DNA from: Agrobacterium tumefaciens
Lineage (GTDB): Bacteria; Pseudomonadota; Alphaproteobacteria; Rhizobiales; Rhizobiaceae
Direction of reading: 5' to 3'
NCBI RefSeq assembly: GCF_017726655.1
Contig: NZ_CP072308.1
Span: 1,054,001 to 1,118,000 of the forward strand
DNA length: 64,000 nt
The translations under genes were made by a program, and so were the position numbers. Within the stretch, counting starts at the first letter, position 1; the number at the start of each line of letters is the position of its first letter. Shown here one piece after another: positions 53,378 through 62,443 of the stretch. Below the pieces are notes generated by a model. That model had not been told where the DNA came from and did not search any database. It worked only from the letters and a program-made list of their open reading frames with translations.

Positions 53378-54355
53378 TCACCGGGCCGCTCCGTAGATCA
53401 CGTAGCGGTTCCGCCCGGTGTTCTTCGCTTCATAAAGTGCCGTATCGGCGTGTCGCAAAACGTCGCTGGCGCGCTCACCGGGATTGGCATAGGCAATGCC
53501 GGCTGAACAGCTATAGCGAAAATCGGGCATGTCGCGCAGCGGCGCGGCATCGGCCAGAGACAGTTGAAGCTGGCGCATCAGTGTTTCGGCGCTGTGCATG
53601 CGTGAGCCGCTGAGTACCAGCAAAAACTCTTCGCCACCGATTCTCCCGAGAAGGTCGTCCCGGCCGACGGTGGAAGACAGCCGGGCCGCGAAATCTTGCA
53701 GCACCATGTCGCCGTAGGCATGGCCGAAGCGGTCGTTGACACTCTTGAAGTGATCGATGTCCATGATGATGACGGCAAGCGCCTGGGCCTTGTTTGGGCC
53801 AAGCAGGTGGTTGAGAGTGTCCATGGCGTAACGGCGGTTGCCGAGGCCGGTCAGCTCATCACTCAAGGCGGATTTCAGGGCCCGGTCCCGCTCCTGACGC
53901 AGGTCGCGCAACTCGACGCCGAGTTCGGACACATCGGTGACCACGCACAGCATCCAGCCGCCCGGCAGCGTGGTTTCGGTCGTCAAGGTCCAGCGCCCAT
54001 CCTTGAGACTGGTCTCGATGGTGCGAAACGGCAACTTGCCGCGCCGCGTCTTGGCGGAGCGCAGCCAGAGCTCGAAATCCGATGTTTCGATGGTTGTGCC
54101 GGTCGCGTTTCGAAACCCGGCGCGCATAAGCTCAACCCAACTGGGAAAATCCTGCGGCCCGATACCGAGCGCAACGCGAAACGCGCTGTTGGCGAACCGC
54201 AACGCATCACTGCCGTCAAACAGCGCATAACCCTGCTGGGAGGCCTCCATGAGGGCCATGAACTGCCGGAAGAAAACCCCCATGTCGCCCTGAACGGCAG
54301 GGGCATGGTCCGCCGCTTCGTCCTCCGCGGTGTTTTGACCGATCCTGTGGGGCAT
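53378..54355 (-). CDS. PAS-GGDEF diguanylate cyclase
   Basis: A 325-residue protein with an N-terminal PAS-like sensor (ASQQGYALFDGSDALRFANSAFRVALG, about 35-65), a short coiled coil, and a GGDEF domain with D-ELTGLGNRR, DIDHFKSVND and the intact GGEEF active site. It should make cyclic di-GMP. No RxxD inhibitory site is obvious. No EAL domain and no membrane segment are present, so it is cytosolic. GGAAG precedes the ATG at 54355. ATG 54418 lies further up without a site. Confidence 0.88.
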   Translation of the reverse strand: MPHRIGQNTAEDEAADHAPAVQGDMGVFFRQFMALMEASQQGYALFDGSDALRFANSAFRVALGIGPQDFPSWVELMRAGFRNATGTTIETSDFELWLRSAKTRRGKLPFRTIETSLKDGRWTLTTETTLPGGWMLCVVTDVSELGVELRDLRQERDRALKSALSDELTGLGNRRYAMDTLNHLLGPNKAQALAVIIMDIDHFKSVNDRFGHAYGDMVLQDFAARLSSTVGRDDLLGRIGGEEFLLVLSGSRMHSAETLMRQLQLSLADAAPLRDMPDFRYSCSAGIAYANPGERASDVLRHADTALYEAKNTGRNRYVIYGAAR

Positions 54356-54768
54356 CAAACTTCCAAAAACTACGAACAACTGACAATCAAAGACAGCATG
54401 CCCGGCGGGACATGCCAAAGGTAAATTAATATTCTATCCAATAGAGAGCGGCTTCATCCCGCTGTCTGTTCTTTTTACAGAACTCGCTATAACAGAACTT
54501 CCCTAATGCAATAGCAAGCAACTACTTTGCACTTTCACAATAGAGTTGTGAACCCATTTACCATATGACCCTTGGGTTGCCGTAACTTTGCGGCCGCCGC
54601 GCACAGAGGCGGTGTAGATCGAAAAAAGTCCGGCGACGCTTGTCATTCCGTTCGCCCTGTGCAATCAACCGCCCTCCTCTGACATCGGGATGCCAAGAGC
54701 ATCCCTTATTTTCACGCCGGGCCGCCCAAGGGCCGGGCGGGTTCTTCTATCGACACAAGGATATGGCG
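54356..54768. other. AT-rich intergenic region with terminator-like hairpin
   Basis: A 413-bp gap between divergent genes. Bases 54420-54600 are AT-rich and hold both promoters. GGGATGC-CAAGA-GCATCCC with TTATTTTC behind (54687-54712) resembles an intrinsic terminator on the plus strand, upstream of the Hsp70-like gene. CCGCCC/GGGCGG forms a second hairpin near 54725-54745. It could be an attenuator, or end a small RNA started near 54550. No protein gene is credible. Confidence 0.4.
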
Positions 54769-56067
54769 ATGACGCAAAAGCGGGCTCTCGGCCTCGATTT
54801 CGGCACGACCAACACGGTCATGGCTCTTTCCGACCACGGCGGCGCAAGCCACTCCATGCGCTTCACCAGCAGCGCGGGCACGGATGACAGCATGCGCACC
54901 GCGCTGTCCTTCATGAAGGATGCCGGCCTCGGTGCGGCCGCCCTGCATGTGGAGGCGGGCCATGCCGCCATCCGCCAGTTCATCGACAACGCCGGCGACT
55001 GTCGTTTCCTGCAGTCGATCAAGACATTCGCGGCCTCGCCGCTGTTTCAGGGAACGCTGATTTTCGCCAAGCGCCAGAGCTTCGAAGATCTGATGGAGGT
55101 TTTCCTGCGCAAGTTGAAGACCTATGCCGGGGCCGAATGGCCCGAAAATGTGTCGACCGTCATCGCCGGCCGCCCGGTGCGGTTCGCCGGCAGCAATCCC
55201 GACGAGACGCTCGCTCTTGCCCGTTACAACGAAGCGCTCACCCGCGCCGGCTTCCCGGAAATCCACTATGTCTACGAGCCGGTGGCGGCCGCCTATTATT
55301 TCGCCCAAAGCCTGAAGAAAGACGCCAACGTGCTGGTGGCGGATTTTGGCGGCGGCACGACGGACTATTCGCTGATCCGTTTCGAAACCCATGCCGGCAA
55401 GCTTTCCGCCACCCCCATCGGCCATTCCGGCGTCGGTGTGGCGGGCGATCATTTCGACTTCCGCATGATCGACAATCTGGTCTCGCCTGAGATCGGCAAG
55501 GGCAGCAAGTTCAAGAGCTTCGACAAGGTGCTGGACGTGCCCTCCGGCTATTACGTGAATTTCGGCCGCTGGAACCAGCTGTCGATCTTCAAGACCTCGA
55601 AGGAGTTCACCGACCTGAAATCGCTGGTGCGCTCGGCGCTGGAGCCGGAAAAGCTGGAAATGTTCATCGATCTCGTCGAACATGACGAGGGCTACCCGCT
55701 CTATCAGGCTATTTCCGCCACCAAGATGGCGCTGTCGTCAGCGGAAGAAGCGGAATTCAACTTTGCACCACTCGGAAAGGCCGGACGCAAAACGGTGAAA
55801 CGCAGCGATTTCAACAGCTGGATCGCCGAGGATCTCGGCAAGATCGAAGAAGCGCTCGACGAGGTTCTGAAAAAGACGCAGGTTGCGCCTGATGCGATCG
55901 ACAAGGTTTTCCTGACTGGCGGCACCTCTTTCGTGCCGGCGGTGCGGGACCTCTTCACCCGTCGTTTCGATGCCGACCGCATCGAAAGCGGCGGCGAGTT
56001 GCTTTCGATTGCCCATGGTCTCGCCATGATCGGCGAAAGCGGCGATATTCAGCGCTGGACAGCGTGA
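54769..56067 (+). CDS. Hsp70-family chaperone-like protein (YegD-type)
   Basis: A 432-residue actin-fold ATPase with phosphate-1 DFGTTNT (10-16), VADFGGGTTDYS (phosphate-2) and FLTGGTSFVPAVRDLF (adenosine). It lacks the DnaK substrate-binding domain, as YegD-type proteins do, so it is not the housekeeping chaperone. AAGGA stands eight bases before the ATG at 54769. The ATG at 54763 is too near it. It is 43 bases ahead of the UDG-like gene and probably co-transcribed with it. Confidence 0.88.
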   Translation: MTQKRALGLDFGTTNTVMALSDHGGASHSMRFTSSAGTDDSMRTALSFMKDAGLGAAALHVEAGHAAIRQFIDNAGDCRFLQSIKTFAASPLFQGTLIFAKRQSFEDLMEVFLRKLKTYAGAEWPENVSTVIAGRPVRFAGSNPDETLALARYNEALTRAGFPEIHYVYEPVAAAYYFAQSLKKDANVLVADFGGGTTDYSLIRFETHAGKLSATPIGHSGVGVAGDHFDFRMIDNLVSPEIGKGSKFKSFDKVLDVPSGYYVNFGRWNQLSIFKTSKEFTDLKSLVRSALEPEKLEMFIDLVEHDEGYPLYQAISATKMALSSAEEAEFNFAPLGKAGRKTVKRSDFNSWIAEDLGKIEEALDEVLKKTQVAPDAIDKVFLTGGTSFVPAVRDLFTRRFDADRIESGGELLSIAHGLAMIGESGDIQRWTA

Positions 56068-56110
56068 TTTGCGGGTTCCCCGGGCGGGGAACATGCGGTA
56101 GTTTCCGCCC

Positions 56111-57010
56111 ATGATCGCCGCCCAAGACCTCTCCCCGGCCGAACTTGCCGCCCTTCTGCATTTCCATGCGGATGCAGGCGTCGACTGGTTGCTGGAAGAG
56201 ACCCCGGTCGACCGTTTCGCCGAATTTGCCGCCGCCCGCCCTGCCCGGTCGATGCCGGGGCAGGATACGGCCGCATCGGCCCGGCAAGTGGAAAGCCCGG
56301 CCGATCGCCGTGCTGATGCGCCTAACCGCCAGGCGCCAGGCCGGAGCGCTCCTGCGCGCGGCGCACCGGCAGCCCCCGCCATTCAGCAGAATGTCGCCAT
56401 GCCGGACGAGCAGGCCGTGGCGGCCGCACGTTTTGCGGCGGAAAGCGCTCGATCACTTGGGGAGCTAAAAACCGCGCTCGAGGGTTTCAGCGGCTGCAAT
56501 CTCAAGAACAGCGCGCGCAATACGACTTTCAGTCAAGGCGATCCCGCCTCCGGTATCATGGTGCTCGGCCCGATGCCTGACGCCGATGACGACCGCGAGG
56601 GCCTGCCTTTCGCCGGCAAGGCCGGCCTGCTGCTGGATCGCATGCTCGCGGCCATCGGTCTCGAGCGCAGCAGCATCATGCTCGGCAACGTCGTTCCCTG
56701 GCGGCCGCCTGGCAACCGACCGCCGACCCAGGCCGAAATGGATATCTGCCGCCCCTTCATCGAGCGTCAGATTGCGCTTGCGGAGCCGAAACACCTGTTG
56801 CTTCTCGGCAACTTCACCGCACGTTTCTTCTTCGGCGGCACCGGCACCATCCATACCATGCGCGGACAGTGGCGTGATGTCGCAGCCGGCCACCTGATTC
56901 TGCCGGCGCTCGCCAGCCTGCATCCGCAGGAACTGCTGAACGCGCCAGCCAGCAAGTCATTGGCATGGCAGGATTTATTGGCCTTTCAAGCGAAAGTGGC
57001 CAGAGGCTGA
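56111..57010 (+). CDS. Uracil-DNA glycosylase family protein lacking two Fe-S ligands
   Basis: A 299-residue protein with an Ala/Pro/Arg-rich N-terminal extension (about 40-110) and a C-terminal family-4-type glycosylase fold: GCNLKNSARNTTFSQGDP, PFAGKAGLLLDRML, NVVPWRPPGNRPPT and LHPQELL. In family 4 the iron-sulfur cysteines are CxxC, the C of VVKCRPP and a later C. Here the positions read F126/C129, W197 and C213, so two of four are lost. Catalytic motif 1 (GEGPG) is GPMPD at 153-157. H271 is kept. DNA repair activity and cluster binding are therefore uncertain. Confidence 0.85.
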   Translation: MIAAQDLSPAELAALLHFHADAGVDWLLEETPVDRFAEFAAARPARSMPGQDTAASARQVESPADRRADAPNRQAPGRSAPARGAPAAPAIQQNVAMPDEQAVAAARFAAESARSLGELKTALEGFSGCNLKNSARNTTFSQGDPASGIMVLGPMPDADDDREGLPFAGKAGLLLDRMLAAIGLERSSIMLGNVVPWRPPGNRPPTQAEMDICRPFIERQIALAEPKHLLLLGNFTARFFFGGTGTIHTMRGQWRDVAAGHLILPALASLHPQELLNAPASKSLAWQDLLAFQAKVARG

Positions 57011-57162
57011 CTGCCTCATTACTGTTCAATGTAAATGATTTATGAAGAAAGCCATGCGGATTACGCATAACAGCGGCGCATTTGGCCAGCTTGCCGAATC
57101 CATGCTGCGCTGCGATATACCAACCATGTCTTGGGAGGAATTCGGTTAAAGGAACCAAGGCA

Positions 57163-57354
57163 ATGACCACTCGCTTCCGTCCGGTACATTCCGGCTTTGA
57201 AACGCTCCGTCTGGCAGGCCTCGGCGCCCGCTCCAGTCAGGGCTACCACCGTTTCGGCGCTGCCGCAAACGAACAGATGACCGCACGCGCTGCCATGCAG
57301 CAGGTCCGCGTGACGCGTCCCTCGGCCGTCTTTGCGGATTTCCGCGAGCGCTGA
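57163..57354 (+). CDS. Small hypothetical protein (63 aa)
   Basis: The ATG at 57163 follows AAAGGAACC at good spacing. The product begins MTTRFRPVHSGFETLRLAG and continues with ARSSQGYHRFGAAANEQMTARAAM. It is basic, without a membrane segment or cysteine. The longer frame from 57082 lacks a ribosome-binding site. The family is not recognised. Confidence 0.55.
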   Translation: MTTRFRPVHSGFETLRLAGLGARSSQGYHRFGAAANEQMTARAAMQQVRVTRPSAVFADFRER

Positions 57355-57580
57355 GAAGCACTCAGGCCAGCTTAGGCTCGGTCGATAGATATGATTGCGC
57401 GCTGGCGTCTTTCTTCGGGAAGGCGCCTTTTGCTTTTGTGGTTTTTTCGAAAGGCTGCGACGAAGTCTTGAACCGAGTCACAAGGCTGTAGTGCGCGCCC
57501 AGCCGTCCTTGCTCCGTTAACGCCGGTTGAGACGAAAAACGGCACTCTCGATCTTGTCTTCGACCACGCGTCATCCAATC

Positions 57581-57694
57581 CGTCATGCCGGACCTGATCC
57601 GGCATCCAGCCAGCCCAAGTCCTTGGGCTGAAAGAACTCTTGTCGCCGCGCGGACGCGCGTCGGCTGGATCCCGGCTCAAGGCCGGGATGACGG
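57581..57694. repeat. Dispersed palindromic repeat, copy F
   Basis: Ends CGTCATGCCGGACC and GGCCGGGATGACGG with internal CCCAAGTCCTTGGG, between the 63-aa gene and the EamA gene. The other 260 or so bases of that gap show nothing recognisable. Confidence 0.85.
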
Positions 57695-57729
57695 AAGCGG
57701 TTGCACTGAAACACCGACAATAGCGCTCC

Positions 57730-58665
57730 TCACCCCTGCGGCGTCGAGGCCTTGCGGGCCGCGCGTCTTGCCAAGCCCAGTTGATGCTCGCGGAAAATGA
57801 TGAAGATGCCAGCGAGGATCACGATCGCGGTGCCGATCAGCATGGTCGCCGTGGGGATGTCGCCGAACAGGATGTAGGAGACGGCGATCCCGAAGACGAT
57901 GGAGCTATATTCGAAGGGCGCGATGACGGAGACTTCCGCGTGGCGGTAACTTTCCGTCAGGAAGATTTGCGCAACGCCGCCGCAGATGCCGCTGGTGATC
58001 AACAGCACGGCCTGTGTCATCGTCAGCGCGCTCCAGCCAAGGGGCACGCTCAGCAGTGACAGCAGGGTGGCAGTCAGCGAGAAATAGAGCACGATGGTCG
58101 GCGTTTTCTCCGTTTCCACCAACTGTCGCACCTGGATCATCGCCAGTCCGCCCAGCGCCGCACCGCATAGCACGGCGATGGCGCCCAGCCCCTCGCCCGC
58201 GGCAAAACCGCCTTCCTTCAAAAGCGTCATCTTCGGCCACAGAATGACCAGCACGCCCATCATGCCAACGAAGACCGCGCTCCAGCGATAAACGCGCACT
58301 TTTTCGCGCAGGATGAAGGCGGCAAAAACGACCGCGAGCAGCGGCGAGGCATAACCAATGGCGATGAATTCCGGCAGCGGCAACATGGTCAGCCCGTAAA
58401 AGCCGCAGACCATGGAAAGAATGCCGAGAAAACCGCGCTTGAAATGGCCGAGAAGATTGTTGGTGTGCAGCGCGCTTGCCAGCGCGTGCAGCCATGCGAG
58501 ATAAACGACGATGGGCAGAATGGCGAAGGCGGAGCGGAAGAAGGTGATCTGGCCGGCCGGCACATCGCCTGCGGCCTTGATACAGGTCTGCATGACGAGA
58601 AAGAAGCCGACCGAAATCAGCTTCATGCTAATCCCACGAAAGGGATTCATCGGTTCGGCGTTCAT
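57730..58665 (-). CDS. EamA/DMT-family transporter
   Basis: A 311-residue drug/metabolite transporter with two EamA repeats and ten predicted helices (KLISVGFFLVMQTCIKAAG first; second repeat from about 170). It lies alone, divergent from pepN, without a linked regulator. It differs clearly from the EamA at 51483. Substrate is unknown. Confidence 0.85.
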   Translation of the reverse strand: MNAEPMNPFRGISMKLISVGFFLVMQTCIKAAGDVPAGQITFFRSAFAILPIVVYLAWLHALASALHTNNLLGHFKRGFLGILSMVCGFYGLTMLPLPEFIAIGYASPLLAVVFAAFILREKVRVYRWSAVFVGMMGVLVILWPKMTLLKEGGFAAGEGLGAIAVLCGAALGGLAMIQVRQLVETEKTPTIVLYFSLTATLLSLLSVPLGWSALTMTQAVLLITSGICGGVAQIFLTESYRHAEVSVIAPFEYSSIVFGIAVSYILFGDIPTATMLIGTAIVILAGIFIIFREHQLGLARRAARKASTPQG

Positions 58666-59105
58666 TGGCAGTTACTCATATCGGCTGCACAGACACGCCA
58701 TCGGGGAATTTTCATGCGGGAAAGGACGACGCAGGAGAAGTGGATGCGCCAAGGCTAGAGCATTCTTCCGAGGCTTTACAGCAAAAAATGTTATTTACCC
58801 ATGAATTCGGTTGATCTGGGGAGGCTTCGTTTGCCCGGCTGACGGGATGGCCACAGACCAAAAGTCACGGGCGCTAAAATTTGAAGAAAATAAAATACAA
58901 TTTCAGCAATCGTTCAACATTTGCTGCGATGGTCCCATGGTCCGGCGGCGGGAGGATCGTCTGCATGGCCGGCAAAGCCTTCCAGGGCGGGACAGAATGT
59001 CCTCCGACGCGCACATGAACGTGACGAATACTCTACCGATTTTACATCCGGGCTTTATGACGACATGATGCCGGGAAGACCACGCCAAGTTATTCAGGGA
59101 TAGTC
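58666..59105. other. Divergent promoter region of EamA and pepN
   Basis: A 440-bp gap. Bases 58770-58920 are AT-rich and probably promoter DNA. The frame at 58811-59068 has no family features. I see no RNA gene or named operator. Confidence 0.35.
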
Positions 59106-61754
59106 ATGCGAACAGACACGGGCCAGATCGTTCACCTGGCAGATTACCGCCCCACCGATTTCGTTCTGGAGCGGGTGGATCTCACCTTCGAACTCGACCC
59201 CAAGAACACGAAGGTCGAAGCCCGTCTGATTTTCCACCGCCGCGAAGGCGCTGACCGGCAGGCGCCCCTGGTTCTCGATGGCGACGAGTTGACGCTTTCC
59301 GGCCTGCTGCTCGATCAGGTGGAGCTTCCCGCCGATCAATATGACGCCACGCCCGACAGCCTGACCATCCGCGACCTCCCGGCCGAATCCCCCTTCGAGA
59401 TTTGCGTCACCAATTACATCAATCCGCAGGTCAATACGCAGCTGATGGGGCTTTACCGCACCAATGGCGTTTATTGCACGCAGTGCGAGGCGGAAGGTTT
59501 CCGCCGTATCACCTATTTCCCCGACCGTCCCGATGTGCTTGCGCCCTACACTGTGACGATCATCGCGGCGAAGGAAGGCAACCCTCTGCTGCTTTCGAAC
59601 GGCAATTTCCTCGGCGGCGGCAATTACGATGAAGGCCGTCACTTCGCGGCCTGGTTCGATCCGCATCCGAAGCCCAGCTATCTTTTCGCACTCGTCGCCG
59701 GCGATCTCGGCGTGGTCGAAGACACATTCACCACCATGTCCGGCCGCGATGTGGCGCTGAAGATTTACGTCGAGCATGGCAAGGAGCCGCGCGCGGCCTA
59801 TGCCATGGACGCGCTGAAGCGTTCGATGAAATGGGACGAAGAGCGCTTCGGCCGCGAATATGACCTCGATATCTTCATGATCGTCGCCGTGTCGGATTTC
59901 AACATGGGCGCGATGGAGAACAAGGGTCTCAACGTCTTCAACGACAAATTCGTTCTGGCCGACCCGGAAACCGCCTCCGACGCGGATTACGCCAATATCG
60001 AGCGTATCATCGCGCATGAATATTTCCACAACTGGACGGGCAACCGCATCACCTGCCGCGACTGGTTCCAGCTGTGCCTGAAGGAGGGCCTGACGGTCTA
60101 TCGCGACCAGGAGTTTTCCGCCGACATGCGCTCGCGTCCGGTCAAACGCATCGCCGATGTGCGCCACCTGAAATCCGAGCAGTTCCCGGAGGATTCCGGC
60201 CCGCTGGCGCACCCGCCACGCCCGGATACATACCGCGAAATCAACAACTTCTACACGACGACCGTGTATGAAAAAGGTGCCGAAGTCACCCGCATGATCG
60301 CCACGATCCTCGGCGCTGACGACTTCAAGAAGGGCATGGACCTCTATTTCGAGCGTCATGACGGTGAAGCGGCCACGGTCGAGGATTTCGTCAGGAGCTT
60401 TTCTGACGCCAGCGGCCGCGATCTGTCGCAGTTTTCGCTGTGGTACACGCAAGCCGGAACGCCGCTTGTCTCGGTTTCCTCGGCTTATGACGCTGGCAAA
60501 TCGACGTTCAAACTCACGCTCGAGCAAACCACCGCGCCGACACCCGGCCAGCCGGTGAAACAGCCGCGCCACATTCCGCTGTCTCTGGCGCTGATCCTCG
60601 ATAATGGCCAGATCGCCGAACCGCAGGCCGTGGAAGGCGGTGAGTATCGAGATGGCGTGCTGCACCTGACCGAGCGCAACCAGACCTTCTCCTTCTCCGG
60701 TATTTCCTCGCGCCCGGTGCTGTCGATCAACCGCAGCTTCTCCGCGCCGGTCAATCTGCATTTCGAGCAGAATGCGGCTGATCTGGTGCAGATCGCCCGG
60801 CATGAGACGGACATGTTCGCTCGTTTCCAGGCGCTGACCGACCTTGCCCTGCCGGCGCTCACGGCTGCCACGAAGGCCGTGCAAAAAGGCGAAGAGGTCC
60901 GCGCGGATTCCGCTCTCTCGGCGACGCTCATCGAAATCATCGGCGACGACACGCTGGAACCCGCCTTCCGGGCACAGGCGCTTGCCTTGCCAAGTGAAAC
61001 CGATATTGCCCGCGAACTTGGTGGCAACACCGATCCAGACGCGATCCACAAGGCGCGCAACGAAACGATAAAAGCGATCGCGACCGCCGGACTTGAAACG
61101 CTTCGTCGACTTGCTGAGGGTGATGCCGATAATGCAGCCTACAGCCCAGACGCCGAGAGCGCGGGCCGCCGGTCGCTGCGCAACGGCGCCTTGAGCTTCC
61201 TCGCCTTCGCCGAGGCAACGCCGGAGCGGGCCGCCAAGGCCTATGCAAGCGCCGGCAACATGACCGATCTCGCCTATGCGCTGAGTGTCCTGACGCAGCG
61301 CTTCCCCGACAGCGCCGAAACGCAGGAAGCTCTTGCCGCTTTCGAGAAACGTTTTGCCGACAATGCGCTGGTGCTCGACAAATGGTTCTCGCTGCAGGCG
61401 GCCATTCCCGGGGAAGGCGCGCTGGAACGGATCAAGACGCTGATGAAGTCGAAACATTTCATTGCGACCAATCCGAACCGGGTACGTTCGCTGGTGGGCA
61501 CGCTCGCCTTCTCGAACCCGACCGGCTTCCACCGTGCCGATGGCGCAGCCTATCGGTTCCTCGCCGAGCAGATCATCGCGATCGACAAGCGCAACCCGCA
61601 GCTCGCCGCCCGCATCCTCACCTCCATGCGCTCCTGGCGCTCGCTGGAACCCGGCCGTGCAGAGCATGCGAAAGCCGCACTTTCGAGCATCGCTGCGGCA
61701 AAAGGCCTCTCGACCGATGTAAGCGACATCGTCGGGCGTATCCTGCAAGGCTGA
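59106..61754 (+). CDS. pepN: Aminopeptidase N (M1 family)
   Basis: An 882-residue zinc metalloprotease with the substrate loop NMGAMENKG (about 268-276), the zinc site H304-E305-H308 (HEYFHNW) and E327 (LKEGLTVY), an Ig-like domain and an alpha-helical C-terminal superhelix with FSNPTGFH. Length matches E. coli PepN (about 870). It removes N-terminal residues from peptides in the cytosol. A long minus-strand frame over the same bases is a shadow. Confidence 0.96.
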   Translation: MRTDTGQIVHLADYRPTDFVLERVDLTFELDPKNTKVEARLIFHRREGADRQAPLVLDGDELTLSGLLLDQVELPADQYDATPDSLTIRDLPAESPFEICVTNYINPQVNTQLMGLYRTNGVYCTQCEAEGFRRITYFPDRPDVLAPYTVTIIAAKEGNPLLLSNGNFLGGGNYDEGRHFAAWFDPHPKPSYLFALVAGDLGVVEDTFTTMSGRDVALKIYVEHGKEPRAAYAMDALKRSMKWDEERFGREYDLDIFMIVAVSDFNMGAMENKGLNVFNDKFVLADPETASDADYANIERIIAHEYFHNWTGNRITCRDWFQLCLKEGLTVYRDQEFSADMRSRPVKRIADVRHLKSEQFPEDSGPLAHPPRPDTYREINNFYTTTVYEKGAEVTRMIATILGADDFKKGMDLYFERHDGEAATVEDFVRSFSDASGRDLSQFSLWYTQAGTPLVSVSSAYDAGKSTFKLTLEQTTAPTPGQPVKQPRHIPLSLALILDNGQIAEPQAVEGGEYRDGVLHLTERNQTFSFSGISSRPVLSINRSFSAPVNLHFEQNAADLVQIARHETDMFARFQALTDLALPALTAATKAVQKGEEVRADSALSATLIEIIGDDTLEPAFRAQALALPSETDIARELGGNTDPDAIHKARNETIKAIATAGLETLRRLAEGDADNAAYSPDAESAGRRSLRNGALSFLAFAEATPERAAKAYASAGNMTDLAYALSVLTQRFPDSAETQEALAAFEKRFADNALVLDKWFSLQAAIPGEGALERIKTLMKSKHFIATNPNRVRSLVGTLAFSNPTGFHRADGAAYRFLAEQIIAIDKRNPQLAARILTSMRSWRSLEPGRAEHAKAALSSIAAAKGLSTDVSDIVGRILQG

Positions 61755-61886
61755 TTGCCGCGGACAGCCACTATTGCGACCTTCTCCATGACGCCGTCTT
61801 GATTTCCATCAAGGCGGCGTCCTGCGTTCAGCGACATCATCAGAGGCAGTGGGGCTGCAGCCGGCCCTTTGAACGAAGAGGAAAAG

Positions 61887-62207
61887 ATGACCGACATGTC
61901 CAGAACCAGCGCTTCGTTTCAGCGCTTCATGACAGATGCGCCAGCCCACAAGGCGGCTTGGTTTCAGGCAGTGCAGGCTCTGGGCGCTGCATCGACGCTG
62001 GACGAGAAAACGCAAAGCCTGATCTACATTGGCATTCTGGCAGCGCTCCGACTGGAAAGCGGCATTGGTTTTCATGTGATGGAGGCCAAGGCCCACGGTG
62101 CGACGCGCGACGACATTGTCAGCGCCATATTGACCGGCCTTCCCGCCGCGGGAAACGGCGTCATCGCAGCACTCGGCCCTGCCCTCGATGCCTTCGATGG
62201 GATCTGA
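61887..62207 (+). CDS. Carboxymuconolactone decarboxylase-fold protein without cysteines
   Basis: A 106-residue CMD/AhpD-fold protein (LDEKTQSLIYIGILAALRLESGIGFHVMEAKAHGATRDDIVSAIL). The CxxC peroxidase pair of AhpD is absent and the protein has no cysteine at all. SGIGF occupies that place, with H63 and H70 nearby. It cannot act as a thiol peroxidase. A decarboxylase-like or ligand-binding role is possible. GAGGAAAAG precedes the ATG at 61887. Confidence 0.78.
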   Translation: MTDMSRTSASFQRFMTDAPAHKAAWFQAVQALGAASTLDEKTQSLIYIGILAALRLESGIGFHVMEAKAHGATRDDIVSAILTGLPAAGNGVIAALGPALDAFDGI

Positions 62208-62334
62208 CGGTGCCCAAATCCTGTCCCTCAACAGCAGATAGCAGGGTGCCGGCCCACTGATTTTCTTCGCGAAACCCGGCTTGCGAGAAACGGTATCCAA
62301 TTGTCCCGAAAAAATACGGAGTCGGTTCAAGGGG

Positions 62335-62418
62335 TTAAAATTCTTTTAACTTTTGCCTCTGGACAGGGCGAATCGCATTTGATTCATTAGGCATATTCGA
62401 GCGGCGGCGCTTCGAATC
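62335..62418. promoter_or_regulatory. CtrA box and three GANTC sites upstream of pleC
   Basis: A full TTAA-N7-TTAA stands at 62335-62349. GAATC (62370), GATTC (62381) and GAATC (62414) follow before the start at 62444. The box matches the CtrA consensus and GANTC is the CcrM methylation site, so cell-cycle control of the kinase gene is strongly suggested. Binding and methylation are untested here. Confidence 0.6.
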
Positions 62419-62443
62419 AGTGGGGATATCTAAAGGCGGGACA

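Noticed and set aside
59094..61748. 884-codon open frame on the minus strand
   Set aside because: It lies entirely antisense to pepN, whose zinc site and GAMEN motif are intact. Its His/Arg/Gly-rich product has no recognisable domain. Such shadows are common in GC-rich DNA.
61382..62260. 292-codon plus-strand frame
   Set aside because: Reads pepN and the CMD gene in a different frame. Both of those have real motifs in their own frames.
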